From contig JAQGAU010001140.1 of assembly GCA_034698045.1 (NCBI GenBank), positions 1 through 21,198 on the forward strand: DNA of 21,198 nucleotides. Direction: 5' to 3'. This DNA comes from Paramacrobiotus richtersi (Eukaryota; Tardigrada; Eutardigrada; Parachela; Macrobiotidae). The translations under genes were made by a program, and so were the position numbers. Of the stretch, positions 1 through 10,531 are shown piece after piece (the stretch's first letter is position 1; every line of letters starts with the position of its first letter). The notes below the pieces were generated by a model. That model worked only from the letters and a program-made list of their open reading frames with translations, was not told where the DNA came from and searched no databases.

Positions 1-97
1 ATGAAAGTCTCCTAACTGTTTGGATGCAAAGCGACACCATAGAATCGTAGACGAACAATACAAACTGAAGCAACAAAGTTCCCAACAATTAACCAGG

Positions 98-1104
98 CTA
101 CCCTTTCTTGACGCCAACCATCACGTAGAAAACGGCATCACTGGCGCACCAGCTCCACTGATTGCTCTTCCGGTTATACTGCCACCCCTGGGTCCGTCGC
201 ACGTCGAAGCCCCGCTTAGTCAGATGGCCCTGCAGTTCCTTCACCCGCACAAACTTGCTCCACTGATGTGTGCCCTTGGGGATGAATTTTGCCAGGTGCT
301 CGGCCCACACAATGGCAAACGCAAAGGAGGCCAGGGTCCGGTTGAGGGTGGTCAGGACGATCGTGCCCCCGGGGCGGGTGAGGGTGGCCATGCCGTCCAG
401 GAAGGAATCCAAGTCCGCTACGTGCTCGACAACCTCGGAGGCGACGGTGATGTCGTACTGGGCGGGCTGGAGGCTGGCTAGGGACTCGACGGTGGAGAGC
501 TGGTAGGTCAGGCTACCGGGAACGATCTGCCGAGAAAATCATTATTATCTTATCCGTTTTGCCACGTACTACTACTGAGTAGAATATCTCGAAGTCCCCT
601 TAATTTATTTCTGAACCAACATACCTCCTTTCCGCGCACTGTCTCCTCCCGCTTCTGCTTCCCCATTGCCCAGTGCTTGCGGGCCGCCTCCACATTCTCC
701 TCGACAACATCAATCCCGGTGACCTCTGCACCCAGCCGTACCAGCGCCTCACTGAAGATCCCTCCTCCACACCCCACCTCTAGCAGTTTTGCTCCTTTCA
801 GCGGATACGGCGAGCCGCGCAGTTCCTTCTGCACCGCGTCCTGGCCTCCCTGATTGTCGATGTAGGCGTCGCGGACCAGGGGGACGCGCAGCTCGTTCAT
901 GGCGTGGAGGACCGGCACAAAGTTTGGGTCCCACCATTGGTCGGCGAAAGTCGAGCGGAAGAAGGACTGTTCTTGGGGATCGGTCGAGGCGGAAGAAGTG
1001 GAGTTGGAGGGGTTAGCGGTTGTGGCAAACTTCGTGGGGAAGGTGGACACGGCCCGGAAAAGTGGTGTGCGTTTAGGAAGATGACAGGTCAGCCGTCCCA
1101 ACAC
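98..1104 (-). CDS. COQ3: Ubiquinone biosynthesis O-methyltransferase, mitochondrial (COQ3), two exons
   Basis: SAM-dependent methyltransferase that carries out the two O-methylations of the ubiquinone ring in the mitochondrial matrix, as part of the CoQ synthesis complex. Exon 1 is 1104-625 (160 codons, ending GGAG|GTATG) and exon 2 is 526-98, after a 98-bp GT-AG intron with phase 0; the product is 302 residues. Visible parts: an Arg/Ser/Thr-rich, acid-poor leader (about 1-45) fitting a mitochondrial transit peptide; SAM motif I LLEVGCGGG at 107-115; the acidic strand-2 end VTGIDVVEEN at 128-137; motif II YDITVASEVVEHV near 184-196; then GGTIVLTTLNRT. The C-terminal GW-YN segment matches the position of the Coq3 G-x-x-YNP stretch, with the Pro replaced by Arg. 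Length is somewhat below the human protein (369). No canonical AATAAA is seen within the 97 bases left of the stop. Confidence 0.93.
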
Positions 1105-1420
1105 TTCTGTGTGGAACGCATACGTAATTAATCTTGGGTTTATTTAGTACTTGTTGTTTATCCGGTAATTATAATTCATTGTATTTTGAATCAAGTCTGA
1201 TATCATTTATTTGCCAGTTATCATAATTACATACGTTTGAGTTTTTGGGGTAACTTTCAATTTGTACATATTCGTTATTAATAAATTGTCTAGCACATAA
1301 TTACAGTACTATCTATGGTTATTTTTACTGTGGCTTGCTGCGAAATACAGATATATTCTGAATTATTTTTTTTCACATTCATAAGCCATTGCAGTACTGT
1401 AAGCTACAATTACAATTTAC

Positions 1421-1554
1421 ACCGCCCAGGACATCCATTAATTTTCTATATTAGTGATCGAATTCCGAAATCAGGTACCGCATCTTACGAGTTCGTTTCT
1501 GGACATGCAGGAAACGTAGCGGAATGTACTCCATTACTGGTGGAAAAAATGATG
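1421..1554 (+). other. Possible exon or relic with a sulfotransferase PAPS-loop-like motif
   Basis: In the frame starting at 1315 the segment reads LIFYISDRIPKSGTASYEF. The hydrophobic strand followed by R-I-P-K-S-G-T-A-S resembles the 5'-phosphosulfate-binding loop of carbohydrate sulfotransferases (typically R-V-P-K-T-G-S-T-S in the heparan-sulfate 2-O family). A possible acceptor (CCATTGCAG) ends at 1393. I found no later sulfotransferase motifs or partner exons in the following kilobase, so this is at best an isolated exon or a relic. It could also be chance. Confidence 0.18.
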
Positions 1555-1790
1555 ATCAGTCAGACAAAACTACAATTAAACACAAAGAATGCACGATGTT
1601 TTCAGCGCATAACATGAAACTGCGATATATGTACCGAGATTGTCTGCCAAAAACAAATAAACAGCGAGTAATAGTGTAAATGTGGCGGAGTCGATTTTGA
1701 TAATGTGTATATGTACAAAGTTCGTCCACATTTGTATGGGTGTTCACAGCGCACAAGTAGTACTAATTGTGTACTGAGAGTGTAATGAAA

Positions 1791-1812
1791 CTTACTTACT
1801 TACTTACTTACT
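1791..1812. repeat. CTTA tetranucleotide microsatellite
   Basis: About five and a half perfect copies of CTTA in a row, seen directly. It is a simple repeat in the spacer and has no visible coding or regulatory role. Confidence 0.95.
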
Positions 1813-1833
1813 TTCTGTCGTCTGCGCTTACTT

Positions 1834-2013
1834 TTATCTGCAGCAGTTCATGTCAATCGCTAGACGTGCAAGTTTCGACCTTGGTACCTGGTGTGTCTGT
1901 ATCGTGAGGGTAATGCCCTTGTAGTTAATTGTAGTATCCGATTGGGCTCTAAGCGTTCTTGTCGGAAACCTTTGTCTCGAAACCGAAGCACGTAAACAAA
2001 CAAGCAACAGCAT
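1834..2013 (-). CDS. Short frame with a signal-peptide-like start (doubtful)
   Basis: From the ATG at 2013 the frame reads MLLLVCLRASVSRQRF and continues to a stop at 1834 (59 residues). The first 14 residues look like a secretory signal peptide. A GT donor-like site (CACCAG|GTACC) lies inside, so this could be a first exon whose partner I cannot find to the left. The rest has no recognisable domain and only one cysteine pair at the very end. A chance frame is quite possible. Confidence 0.18.
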   Translation of the reverse strand: MLLLVCLRASVSRQRFPTRTLRAQSDTTINYKGITLTIQTHQVPRSKLARLAIDMNCCR

Positions 2014-2542
2014 GAAATGAAGCACAACACGCTTCAAAAAACGTAATATTATGGCGCAGAAAAACCAGTAAAGTGTTAGTAAAGCGTTTTATAACATTCG
2101 AATTAAAACACTAGTTTTACGAATTATCACGAACTTTTATGGCATTCAGTTCGCTTTTTAACACAACAGTTAAACCCCTTCAGTTTAGAAATTGTTCGCT
2201 TACCTGAGCGTTTTTCTGGTTGCTTGAGCTGTCCAATTTCGTGTTACGCAGACACAGGTCGCAACAACAACTTCGCAATTAAGGCTGCCAAAAACCGCAA
2301 ATGATGCTTCAAAAATAACGACGAACCTGTGTTTACTTTCAGTCCATCGTCCACAACCGTTTGAGTAAGTCAGTGCGTACGTACTTATGTACCTACTGGT
2401 ATACCTACTGGTACATGCTGTATACACAAAAATAAGTCTTCCGCAAACGCCCTCGGCTATGGTGCCCTAATACATTAACCCGACAAATCCCGCAATAGGT
2501 ATTTAGCTGCGGTCTGACTCACTTCGAACTTTGTCCATCAGC
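2014..2542. other. Spacer without a recognised gene
   Basis: AT-rich sequence with stops in all frames apart from short chance frames. It contains a 12-base tandem duplication at 2391-2412 and nothing else I can name. Confidence 0.5.
2391..2412. repeat. 12-bp unit repeated about 1.8 times
   Basis: ACCTACTGGTAT is followed directly by ACCTACTGGT, in a stretch also rich in TAC/GTAC steps. It is seen directly and is minor. Confidence 0.8.
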
Positions 2543-3189
2543 TCAGGTCTTTAATGGATGTTCCACCGCATAGCAATCGACGGGTAACTGGTTAAATAAA
2601 ATCTCGTGAATGTACAACTGCTGCCGGTCTAGCTCGATCTGGTGATAACCACGTGGTTCTCCGTTCAAGAGAAACGCTTGGTTTGCAGCTAGTGCCAACC
2701 AACCAGTGGTCATATTGTTCAACCTATGGTACTGCAACGGTGGAACGGCGTACAGTATGCCAGTGCAGTAATGTGCCATCGTCGCCGAGGAGTTCATTAA
2801 ACAATACGTCGGTCGTGAATTTGAACTGTGTTTCTTACAGCAAAAGCTGCACCGTTTTCTCAGAACAGTTTCCTTCATCTTGGCCATGCATATTTATAAG
2901 AACTATATATAAGCTTACAGTACCTTGAGCTTCGCTCTCCAGGCTGGTCGTTAACACGGTTGCCATATTGAGTGGCTAAGCAGTTTTTCTCCAAAAAGCC
3001 CATGTTCTGGGTGACCACATTATGGTTAACATTACGGACCAGGTGAATGACACATTTCAGGTAATCTACCAAAAGCATGACGGTACTAGTGACGTTAAAA
3101 CGTTCGACACGAACAGGACGTGTGGTTGAGCGGGTCTTAGTCTTGGCTACACCGGCAACGAGTAGTAGTACGAATAAGACGAAAAACAT
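2543..3189 (-). CDS. Putative small secreted protein with a cysteine cluster, two exons
   Basis: Proposed exon 1 is 3189-2924 and exon 2 is 2858-2543, joined across a 65-bp intron (TCAAG|GTACTG ... TTCTGAG) with consistent phase, giving 193 residues. The first 15 residues (MFFVLFVLLLVAGVA) are a clear signal-peptide core followed by basic residues, so the product is probably secreted or lumenal. About eight cysteines follow; the joint creates a basic stretch, R-K-R, directly before C-S-F-C-C, which could be a processing site. Potential N-glycosylation sites occur (NVT, NSS, NMT). I recognise no family. The main weakness is the acceptor, which lacks a strong pyrimidine tract; the exon 2 frame might belong to something else. 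Evidence is an open frame plus signal peptide plus phase match, so confidence is moderate at best. Confidence 0.42.
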
Positions 3190-4479
3190 GTGTTATTCGA
3201 ACAATTTTTTGTTGTACCCAGACTACCACTTCGTCCAGCAAACAGAATAATTAACCGTAACCAGAAAGTATGTAAATGAAGATTCAGGCTGTTTCGAAAC
3301 AAGATAGGAAAACATTTTATTTGTTAGGTACCGATGACCGGGACCTTCATGCAATGAACTGTCTGACATGGAATTCAGATTTGAAGCGGAATTCAAGGAA
3401 AATGACCAACAGGTGGTGTTGGCGTGTTTGTGCTGTTTTGAGGTCTAGTACCCTCATACGTTAAATGCATACGACCTTCCACAAGGCACTGAATTACGGT
3501 TATTTCATAACGCACAGGCGTTTTGCCTGTTTCCGGTTAAAGATTAATTACGACAGCAGATTTATCGATCGACTGCAGATGTTTTCGAGTTACCCTTTCA
3601 ATAAAATGTTTACAGTCTACTTAACCGGACGTCCATTTTCTAGCTTGTGTACAGCTAATATAATATCATGTTGTTATACCCAGGTGTATGTAATCGCTAA
3701 AAATGCTAACAAAAAGGTCATTAGTTGAATGTCCTCTTCGATCAGTATGATATTCATATCGATGTTTATCGCCTTGTGTACCTCGTTACCCGTAGTAGAC
3801 CGTATTCATTTTAGCAGTGTTGATATATTATTAGAAAGGTGGTCGCCACAATGAAAGCACAAATAACAATCTCGAAATATTGCTGTTACGTTGTCAGACG
3901 CCAGCATATTCAGTAATCTGACCCTGAAAAATCTTCTTAAAAGTATTGACAGATGCGATACAGTATTATTAAGCTTCCTTCGCAAAATATATATTCCAAA
4001 TGATTCAAAGATCATGTTAATTAAGAAGGAGTTGATCACCAAGAATAAACGCTCCTCTGTGATTCTGATACACTCGTATAGCGCAACTCGTGATAACAGA
4101 AAAACACTTTACTAAAGCCTGCATCATAATTTGTTGACAGTTATGAAAAGAGGTCACCACTTCCTTACACACCAAGGTTTTCGTGGACAAATTGGTAAAA
4201 ACACAATATTCGTTTGCCGTCCCGGAAACTGCAGCGTACGTTGGGGTCACTGCGTGGGTGTGCGCATGACATTCGTAAAATTACCTTCATAAAATTGTTG
4301 TCGCAAATACACCACAACCAATCTAAACCTCACATGTTAAACAGATCACTCAATAAAAATGAATTATCCAAGGCATATTTTTCAACATAGGCAATTAATA
4401 ATTGATCCTATCTACAGCACACCTTGAAAAACATAATCATTATCATCATCGTGCAAATCATCATTATTCCAGTGACGAT
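3190..4479. other. Spacer without a recognised gene
   Basis: About 1.3 kb of AT-rich DNA between the 5' end of the putative secreted-protein gene and the 3' end of the receptor gene, both on the minus strand. Frames of 60-90 codons occur on both strands, but none shows a domain, signal peptide or phase-matched splice partner. I saw no canonical AATAAA for the receptor mRNA in the 180 bases left of its stop. Confidence 0.5.
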
Positions 4480-7400
4480 CTACGCAGTCGAAAAATTCAC
4501 TCGGTTTGTCCCTGGTGTGTCGCTCTTGACCAAAGCGTCCTTAGCCGGTGACAAGTGGATACTGCGCGTGGATTTCTTGCATAGTCCACTGCAACTCTTC
4601 TGATCCTTGACCTGCACATTGCTCACAAGGAAAATGGACTGTCGACTCGGCTTACTCGGTCCATCGACAAGAATATGGATGGAATTCCGGTGCGCTCGAG
4701 TGTATATTTGCTGTATAACCCGGTTCCATTCGGCGCGGGCCGTCTGCCGCATTTCGGTGCTGAGAATTGTGTACAGAATCGGGGTCGTTGCACAACCTAT
4801 GATAACAACAGTTTAACGTTTCGCGTAACCAACATTGAAAAATAACGTCGTATTGATTGATTAGTGGAGAAAACAGTTGTGTAAGTTATTTGTCGCAGAA
4901 CCTATCGAAAATGATAACAGTTTAACGTTTCGGGTGAAGTGCAGAGAAAAATAACGTCATATTGATTGATTGGTGGAGAAAACAGTTGTATAAGTTATTG
5001 ACAGTAATCTGCTGTCCTCCAGGGAACACATTACGTCTCAATGGGCCGTATTAGAGCAAACCACAACAACGGATGTCGTTTTTAGGTTACAAGACACTTA
5101 TCGCGTGTCGAGTTACAAGATGCTAGCAATTAAGTTCTCAATCTGTTTACATACCAATCCAGGTCATCAGAATAAGGAACTGCGCAAATGCGGACTGCAT
5201 CTCCGATTTCTGGAAGGCGACCAAGCTATGAATGGAGCTGAAACAAAAAATAGGGGTTTTGTACTTTTTTTGTAAACCATACGTTTCCATCACACGCTAA
5301 AGCATAAATTATTGTATTTTACTTTTCGTTAGCACTCTGTTTAAAGTAATTAATGCGTGTTCATAGGCATCAAGACACTGTAATCGACAAAGAGTATTCT
5401 GCATTGTAAAAAACCAGGAAAGTTCACTTGTTTACTAAACGAATCAATAATTCGCGAAAGTTTTGCTCCAAGGAATTACTCCACATATTTTAAAAAGTAC
5501 GTTGACAGAACGGAATAGTCGGCGGCACAACATCTTGAAACAAGTGCGTATCTGAACGGAACCAAGAAACACGACACCATCCGTTCCGTTGCTCTAGTTG
5601 CCTGCATGGTTTATATCTAGAAACCATAATCACTCATAATTAAACTAACCTGGGAATGTAGCAGATAATGAACCAAGCACAGGTAGTGAAGGCAATCCTG
5701 GTGACCCTAAATTCCGCTTTCAGTCTCATTAGACGAATCCCGCGAGCGCCCTGCCCGCGAATAGCCTGATCATCCAAGTTGAATTTGGTTTTGGATCGGA
5801 TGACCACGATGCAGATGATCAAGTAGCAGCATGTCATTACCGCCAGTGGGACGAAGGAATTCATCAGCTTTAGCACGTAGGTGTAACTGCTGGAGCCCAC
5901 TTTGGTGACGCTGCACCGGGACGCCGTCTGGAAAGGCAGTTTATTTTATGCCAGGCTGCTCCTTAAACTATACTACATTAAAACTTACAAAGTGCATACC
6001 TTTGCGATACAAAACACAAAGCGCATACTTTTGAATTACAGTGCATTCTTTCTACAATCTCCCGAAAGATTTGTCCATATGTACTTCTGGAGCTAGTTCT
6101 ACCATGCCTGGTGCGCATAAACTAAAGAGCTTGTAAAGCATTCTCTTCCTGTAAGCAAAATATTGCATCGCTTATGAATGTGAGCCATCGCCCACAGAGA
6201 AAACATAACCATTTTAACAAAATTAATATGTGATCAAAAACGTGCACCTGATGTATAAAAGATGCCCAGAATGCAGAGTAAGTTCTTTTTGACCCATTGG
6301 GAAGGCATAAGCTTATTAGATCTTACCTCTGAGAATCCATATTCTGCACCGACAGACGCCAGAGGAAACACAAGGACAAGGAAGGGCACCAGCCACGTGT
6401 AGATCACCAGGGAGATGGCGATGCTTTTGGACACCATACACACGGTGCGATCGCTGGATAACACGGAGATGAGCCGGTGGATGGCGATGGCGGCGTGGGA
6501 GTGGGCGGAAACACTTAACCTGTGTATAGAAGGATTTTAATTTATTTTGAGTGATAATCATGTGTCCGCGCTTCCGTTGTCAACACTTATCACCGGCAAA
6601 ACATGGTGTTTATTACAAGCTGAAGCTGTTCAGAATGTTAATAACGGCCTCTTATGAGCATAAGTCCAAGCTTGTACGTTTGATTAATAACATCGCGCGA
6701 TACGAGTGGATTGTGAAAAACATGATTTCTGTATTTTGAAGTAACCGGATTTGCGTCATTTACATACTGTACGAGCTCTGTGCAAGCGGGACAAAGTAAA
6801 CAATTATTGTAATAAGTTGTTTTTAAGTTAACCGGCATAACATCATCCTATTTGGTACTGTGGGGCTGGAGCTGTCTCAGTGACTCATGTCCATCGTAAA
6901 CTATGACGCGCAACATAAAAATGAAGAGCTCTACTTCCGCCTTTGTTCCCGTCAGACAGTCTCGTGCTTCTGCACTGATTATTACATTTGATTGAAATTA
7001 TTAGTATAATACTGTAATCAGACACTGAATTCTTGGAATGTGTATGGCTGTCCTAAACAAGCTAACGATGGCTTCATTATGTTAACCTGAAAACGATACG
7101 GTGTTTCTGACAATTAGCACCCTTCAGGGAAATCAGCCACGCCGTGTCGAATTCGGCACCGCATAATTCAAGTAACATGGTAACATTCTAAATGAAACCC
7201 CAGTGTTTAGTTACATGAATTACACCAGTATTGATGGACACATGATTTAATAGGAAACATCACGTGTAAACCTGTTAACATAACTTTAGAAGTCTAATTA
7301 CCGTAAACCACGCAGAAAACAAAATAAAGCAGGACAGCTAACGCATACACATCGTTTAATAAGCGTGAAATTAAGGAAAATACCGCAAAATTTCCTTGTG

Positions 7401-8142
7401 TACATACAAAATTGTCATATTTCACCATTTCAGTAAAACTGAGCCGACACCGGCATCGTAATGTTAAGCGCGTACTAATTCGATAGAAAGTCCAAAGTGC
7501 CGGCAAATGTCGACAAATGCCGGTTTTGCGGATGATCCTAATGTTTCTCGCTCAATTTGACTGTCAAATCATTTATCAAAATCTCAGTTTCAGATCTACC
7601 ATTTGTTAACCAATCCACAAAAGGCGGCTTACGCCTTCTAATTAGTAAAGAATCATAGCTCCCAACAGATCAATAACTTACGATCTTCAAAGAAAATCAG
7701 TAGGCGTCTTATGACATCTCCTCTTAAATAAACTAAAACTACGTCATGGGACCTTCTTTTCTCCTTACCACAAAAAGTGTAGAAACGCAAACACCACGCA
7801 GCACATCCGTGAGGGGCCCTCCTGCCCGGTGATCATAGTGAAAGCGTCATAGAACGAGCTGGTTCCGCACAGCAGGAATGTGGCTATACAGAGGTTAATG
7901 ATCAAGGCGTTTGTCGCGAAGTTTTGCCGACTCAACCGACTAATGAGGTACAAGGTCACCAAACTCCCCATTGTCCCGATGATGCTGGTTGGAATGGTCA
8001 AGATTCCGATGGAGATGAAATGCGAGGCGTTCTCTTTCATGGAATCATCGGTTGATGAGTTTTGTGGTGGACGAGTGGTTTCTGGATCCATTCGATGAGA
8101 GAAGATTACTGAGATGTTGTGAAGACTGACGAGGATTGCCAT
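4480..8142 (-). CDS. Orphan class A (rhodopsin-like) G-protein-coupled receptor, five exons
   Basis: Exons 8142-7769, 6519-6327, 5927-5650, 5237-5155 and 4796-4480 join in matching phases to 414 residues. The N-terminus carries N-glycosylation sequons (NIS, NSS, NAS). Seven membrane segments are visible: TM1 about 43-68, TM2 78-101, TM3 115-138, TM4 159-179, TM5 around SFVPLAVMTCCYL (213-232), TM6 265-281 ending FIICYIP, and TM7 298-318. Cys114/115 and Cys194 can form the TM3-ECL2 disulfide. The TM6 end (CYIP) is like the moody/Tre1 receptor group, which is my best guess for relatives. Odd features: HRL (139-141) in place of DRY, TPILY (314-318) in place of NPxxY, and Thr where the conserved TM2 Asp is expected. 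The ligand is unknown. An alternative start is the Met at residue 18. Confidence 0.88.
4786..4999. repeat. Tandem duplication (about 105-bp unit) covering the GPCR exon 5 acceptor
   Basis: The stretch 4786-4890 is repeated in direct orientation at 4891-4999. Shared blocks include GTTTAACGTTTCG, AAAATAACGTC, TATTGATTGATT and GTGGAGAAAACAGTTGT. The start of unit 1 lies in coding exon 5 and includes its splice acceptor, so unit 2 carries a second acceptor-like copy (reading CGATAGGTTCTG on the minus strand) inside intron 4. Confidence 0.85.
5238..5649 (-). other. GPCR intron 3
   Basis: A 412-bp GT-AG intron (donor CCCAG|GTTAGT, acceptor TTTCAG|CTCC). It is AT-rich with no repeat, frame or RNA gene that I can recognise. 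Confidence 0.75.
5928..6326 (-). other. GPCR intron 2
   Basis: A 399-bp phase-0 GT-AG intron (donor TCAGAG|GTAAGA, acceptor CTTTCCAG|ACGG). Nothing further is seen in it. Confidence 0.8.
6520..7768 (-). other. GPCR intron 1
   Basis: A 1,249-bp GT-AG intron (donor TTGTG|GTAAGG, acceptor ATACACAG|GTTAAG) interrupting the Trp codon at residue 125 in TM3. AT-rich; several 60-80 codon frames are present but none shows a domain. I see no transposon ends. Confidence 0.8.
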
Positions 8143-9460
8143 GGCTTAACTGCTGGAAACTGCAGCTGATTTCATTAGTAAACGACAAATAAAGCGAATA
8201 GGGATGCTAAACTAAAATGTTGAGCCAGAAACAGTATAAACAGAGACATTGCAAACGTAGTAAGACGCGCAAGTCCGATTTCGTTTGATCTCCTTAGGAA
8301 AGCAAACGTCGTTGTACTACGTGTTACGCCGCGTTTATCATAAACAAGATTGTGAAAGTAATCAAATTCTTCCTGCTCTGGTTGCGCGACAAAAATAGAC
8401 AGCATCCCAGCAGGGCTGCGCATCGGTTCAAATTAAATTACGGGAACAAGCAGGCTCGGCTAAACCGTATAGATTCCACTCGAACAACAACATCGCGATC
8501 AACTGGAGTCTATGCTGCGTAGGAGTGATGCACATTGATCGTCAATAAGTGGCTAAATCTGCACAAGTAAACTCCTCGGCAGTCGATGGTATCTCTGGCT
8601 AGTTAACTAGCTCCATAACACCCGGGTGCAGGTGTGCGCAAGTGTCAAATAAGGGAAACTACCGTGTTGTGGCGGAAGCGTTCGAGGAAGAGATGTGGTA
8701 ATTCCGGTCCAGGCACTCTTAGCAAGCTGACAAGCGGCAAATTGAAATTGATCATTAGTTACTACGTTTCCCGTAAAAGAGACTGTACAAGCTTTGTATA
8801 CGTTCTGTTTGAAAGGCTTCTTGATATCGATCAGAAACTAACAATGGGATTAAATAGCTCATCTGTGGTTGGGAACGAACTGTCTGTCGCGATGTAGCGT
8901 TGTTTTATCAATGGGTGAAACGCTGCGTGCGGCGGGACTGTCATTTGGGAAAAGCCATTAATTGTGCACAAGATGGGGCAGTGTAGAGAGTTTGACAGAC
9001 GTTGAGTGCCGGTGTGGAGATTTATCGCTAATTAGTGCAGCTGTACTTGTACCGGTACGTGCGTCACTGCGCGCTCTGTTCCAGTGTGAAGACGGCGTGC
9101 TGGAGTGGGTTAATATGGTTGTGGAGTAGCGCCCATTGCGGAATTTAGTTGGAAAAGAGGCGTGTTGGTAATGAATCTCGGGAAGTCGATGAACGGAACT
9201 AACTGGAAGGAGTGGCAGAATGCTGCCTAAGCTGCCATGCTACCTTTCGTAAGGTATTTGTGTCAGTTACTTTGTTTCAATTTTATGGCTATGACAATCA
9301 GGGAGCTTCTGTTGATTTGTGACGGTAACCCGCTGTTGTTCGTTTGGACGAGGTTTGTAATGTTTCAAAACTGAATGTTGAAAAGTCGTGAATCTTGTAG
9401 TTCAATGTGGAAGTTCGGGAAAATCGAGCATAACGGACAGCAACTTTAGCCAGTAACGAA

Positions 9461-9503
9461 CTGTTGTGCTGTTGTTTCTGCTTTTGTTGTTGTTTGCTGT
9501 TGA
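9461..9503. repeat. TTG-rich low-complexity tract
   Basis: Imperfect repeats of TTG and CTGTTG on the plus strand. Seen directly; simple sequence only. Confidence 0.8.
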
Positions 9504-9656
9504 CTTTACTACCTACACGTACGTTGTGCGTTTGACTGTAAAGTTTCCTCTCTGGTACTTATTTCGCCACTTCAGCCGACCTGTTGGCATCCATTACGAA
9601 AATTAACCTAAACCAAATACAGAACCGGAGTGAACCGAAAGTGGAAAAAACACAGA

Positions 9657-9662
9657 TTTATT
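9657..9662 (-). terminator. Candidate polyadenylation signal of the kinase-kelch gene
   Basis: AATAAA on the minus strand, about 325 bases past the stop at 9988. An ATTAAA variant lies nearer, at 9848-9843. Either could serve; this is a motif match only. Confidence 0.25.
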
Positions 9663-9987
9663 GTTTAATTACGAAAGTGAGTGACGACATATTTGTGGTC
9701 AATTTCGGTCAAAGAAAAACTCAAAAAAATACATAACAGGAGCAAACTGAAAAAGGTTTACATTAAAAGCAGCAATAAGGAATATTAATAGCGTTTTCAT
9801 TTAACTGTGAAGGTGTGCGAAGGCTTGGCTGCACAGTAAATCTTTAATCAGATTCAAAACGATGTCTGCAATTTTCATGTAACTGCTTTGGCCGGAAAAC
9901 CAGATGCCGTAAACAGTTGAAATGTTAAAGATTTTATGTAATTATACGACAAGCGGTTTGCGCTCTCCGATCCTGAACAATAGAAAG

Positions 9988-10531
9988 TTAACAGGGTGAA
10001 GCGTCCTTAGGCTTCTCATTTAAATGTACACATATGGTTCGTGGATAACTGAAAGTTTTAAAATTTCTGCCGTCGTTGTCCGTGTGCTGAACTTCCGACC
10101 ATAAATTCCTTTCCGGATCGTACATTCTCATCATACGTTGTAACACGTAAGATTCTGTTTTCGTAGAGTAACGACCTCCTCCATAAACATGAATGCACCC
10201 CTTTAACACAAATACGCCAGGAAAATATCTGGGTTCAGGAAGGTCCGCAATTCTGTCCCAGACACGGTCATTTAGGTTGCATCGATAGCATGTCGAAGTC
10301 GCATATATTCGGGTTCCGATTTGGGTGCATCCGCCCAATACGTACATATATTCGCCCAGCACTACGGATGCACACCCGTGTTTTGCAGCTGGAATGTCAG
10401 GGAGAGAGTGCCACATGTTCGCTTGTGTATCAAAACACAGTACAAATTGCAAGGCCACGTCGTCCGCGAAACAGATTATTTTGTTGCCATATCGAAGCAT
10501 CTTCGTCGGTACTGATTGTGAGTCGATATTC
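9988..10531 (-). other. Kinase-kelch exon 5: terminal half-propeller
   Basis: Three kelch blades ending in a true stop after KPKDASPC. Blade signatures are IICFADD..CFDTQANMW, YVLGG..CNLNDRVW and HVYGG..MYDPERNLW. The exon opens at TTTGTTTTGTAG|GAAT and completes a codon with one base. The linker and second half found in exons 3 and 4 are absent, which fits a last exon that only needs to close the third propeller. An upstream ATG at 10635 keeps the frame open through the acceptor, so an independent short gene cannot be excluded. Confidence 0.75.

Larger units (their letters stand above)
1105..1833. other. AT-rich spacer upstream of COQ3
   Basis: This stretch should contain the COQ3 promoter, immediately right of 1104, but I see no convincing TATA box or initiator. 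It holds a short CTTA repeat at its right end and one plus-strand frame with a sulfotransferase-like motif (listed separately). Otherwise the sequence is AT-rich with scattered stops in all frames. Confidence 0.6.
8143..9987. other. Spacer between the GPCR 5' end and the kinase-kelch 3' end
   Basis: About 1.8 kb that should hold the receptor promoter and 5' UTR at the left and the kelch gene 3' UTR at the right. Candidate minus-strand polyadenylation signals for the kelch mRNA are ATTAAA at 9848-9843 (about 140 bases past the stop) and AATAAA at 9662-9657. A plus-strand frame at 8634-8897 is basic and domain-free. The part 8900-9550 is richer in G and T on the plus strand than its surroundings but shows no coding pattern I trust. 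Confidence 0.5.

Noticed and set aside
550-624. Continuation of COQ3 exon 1 past the donor
   Set aside because: The frame runs into a short non-conserved tail, while splicing at GTATG restores the methyltransferase motifs in exon 2.
2653-2928. Plus-strand frame opposite the putative secreted protein
   Set aside because: The minus strand gives a signal peptide and a phase-consistent intron; the plus frame has neither.
6316-6561. Arg/His-rich minus-strand frame over GPCR exon 2
   Set aside because: It overlaps the TM3-TM4 exon in another frame; the receptor frame has membrane segments and phase-matched splice sites.
8634-8897. Basic 87-codon plus-strand frame
   Set aside because: No domain, signal peptide, splice partner or codon pattern supports it.
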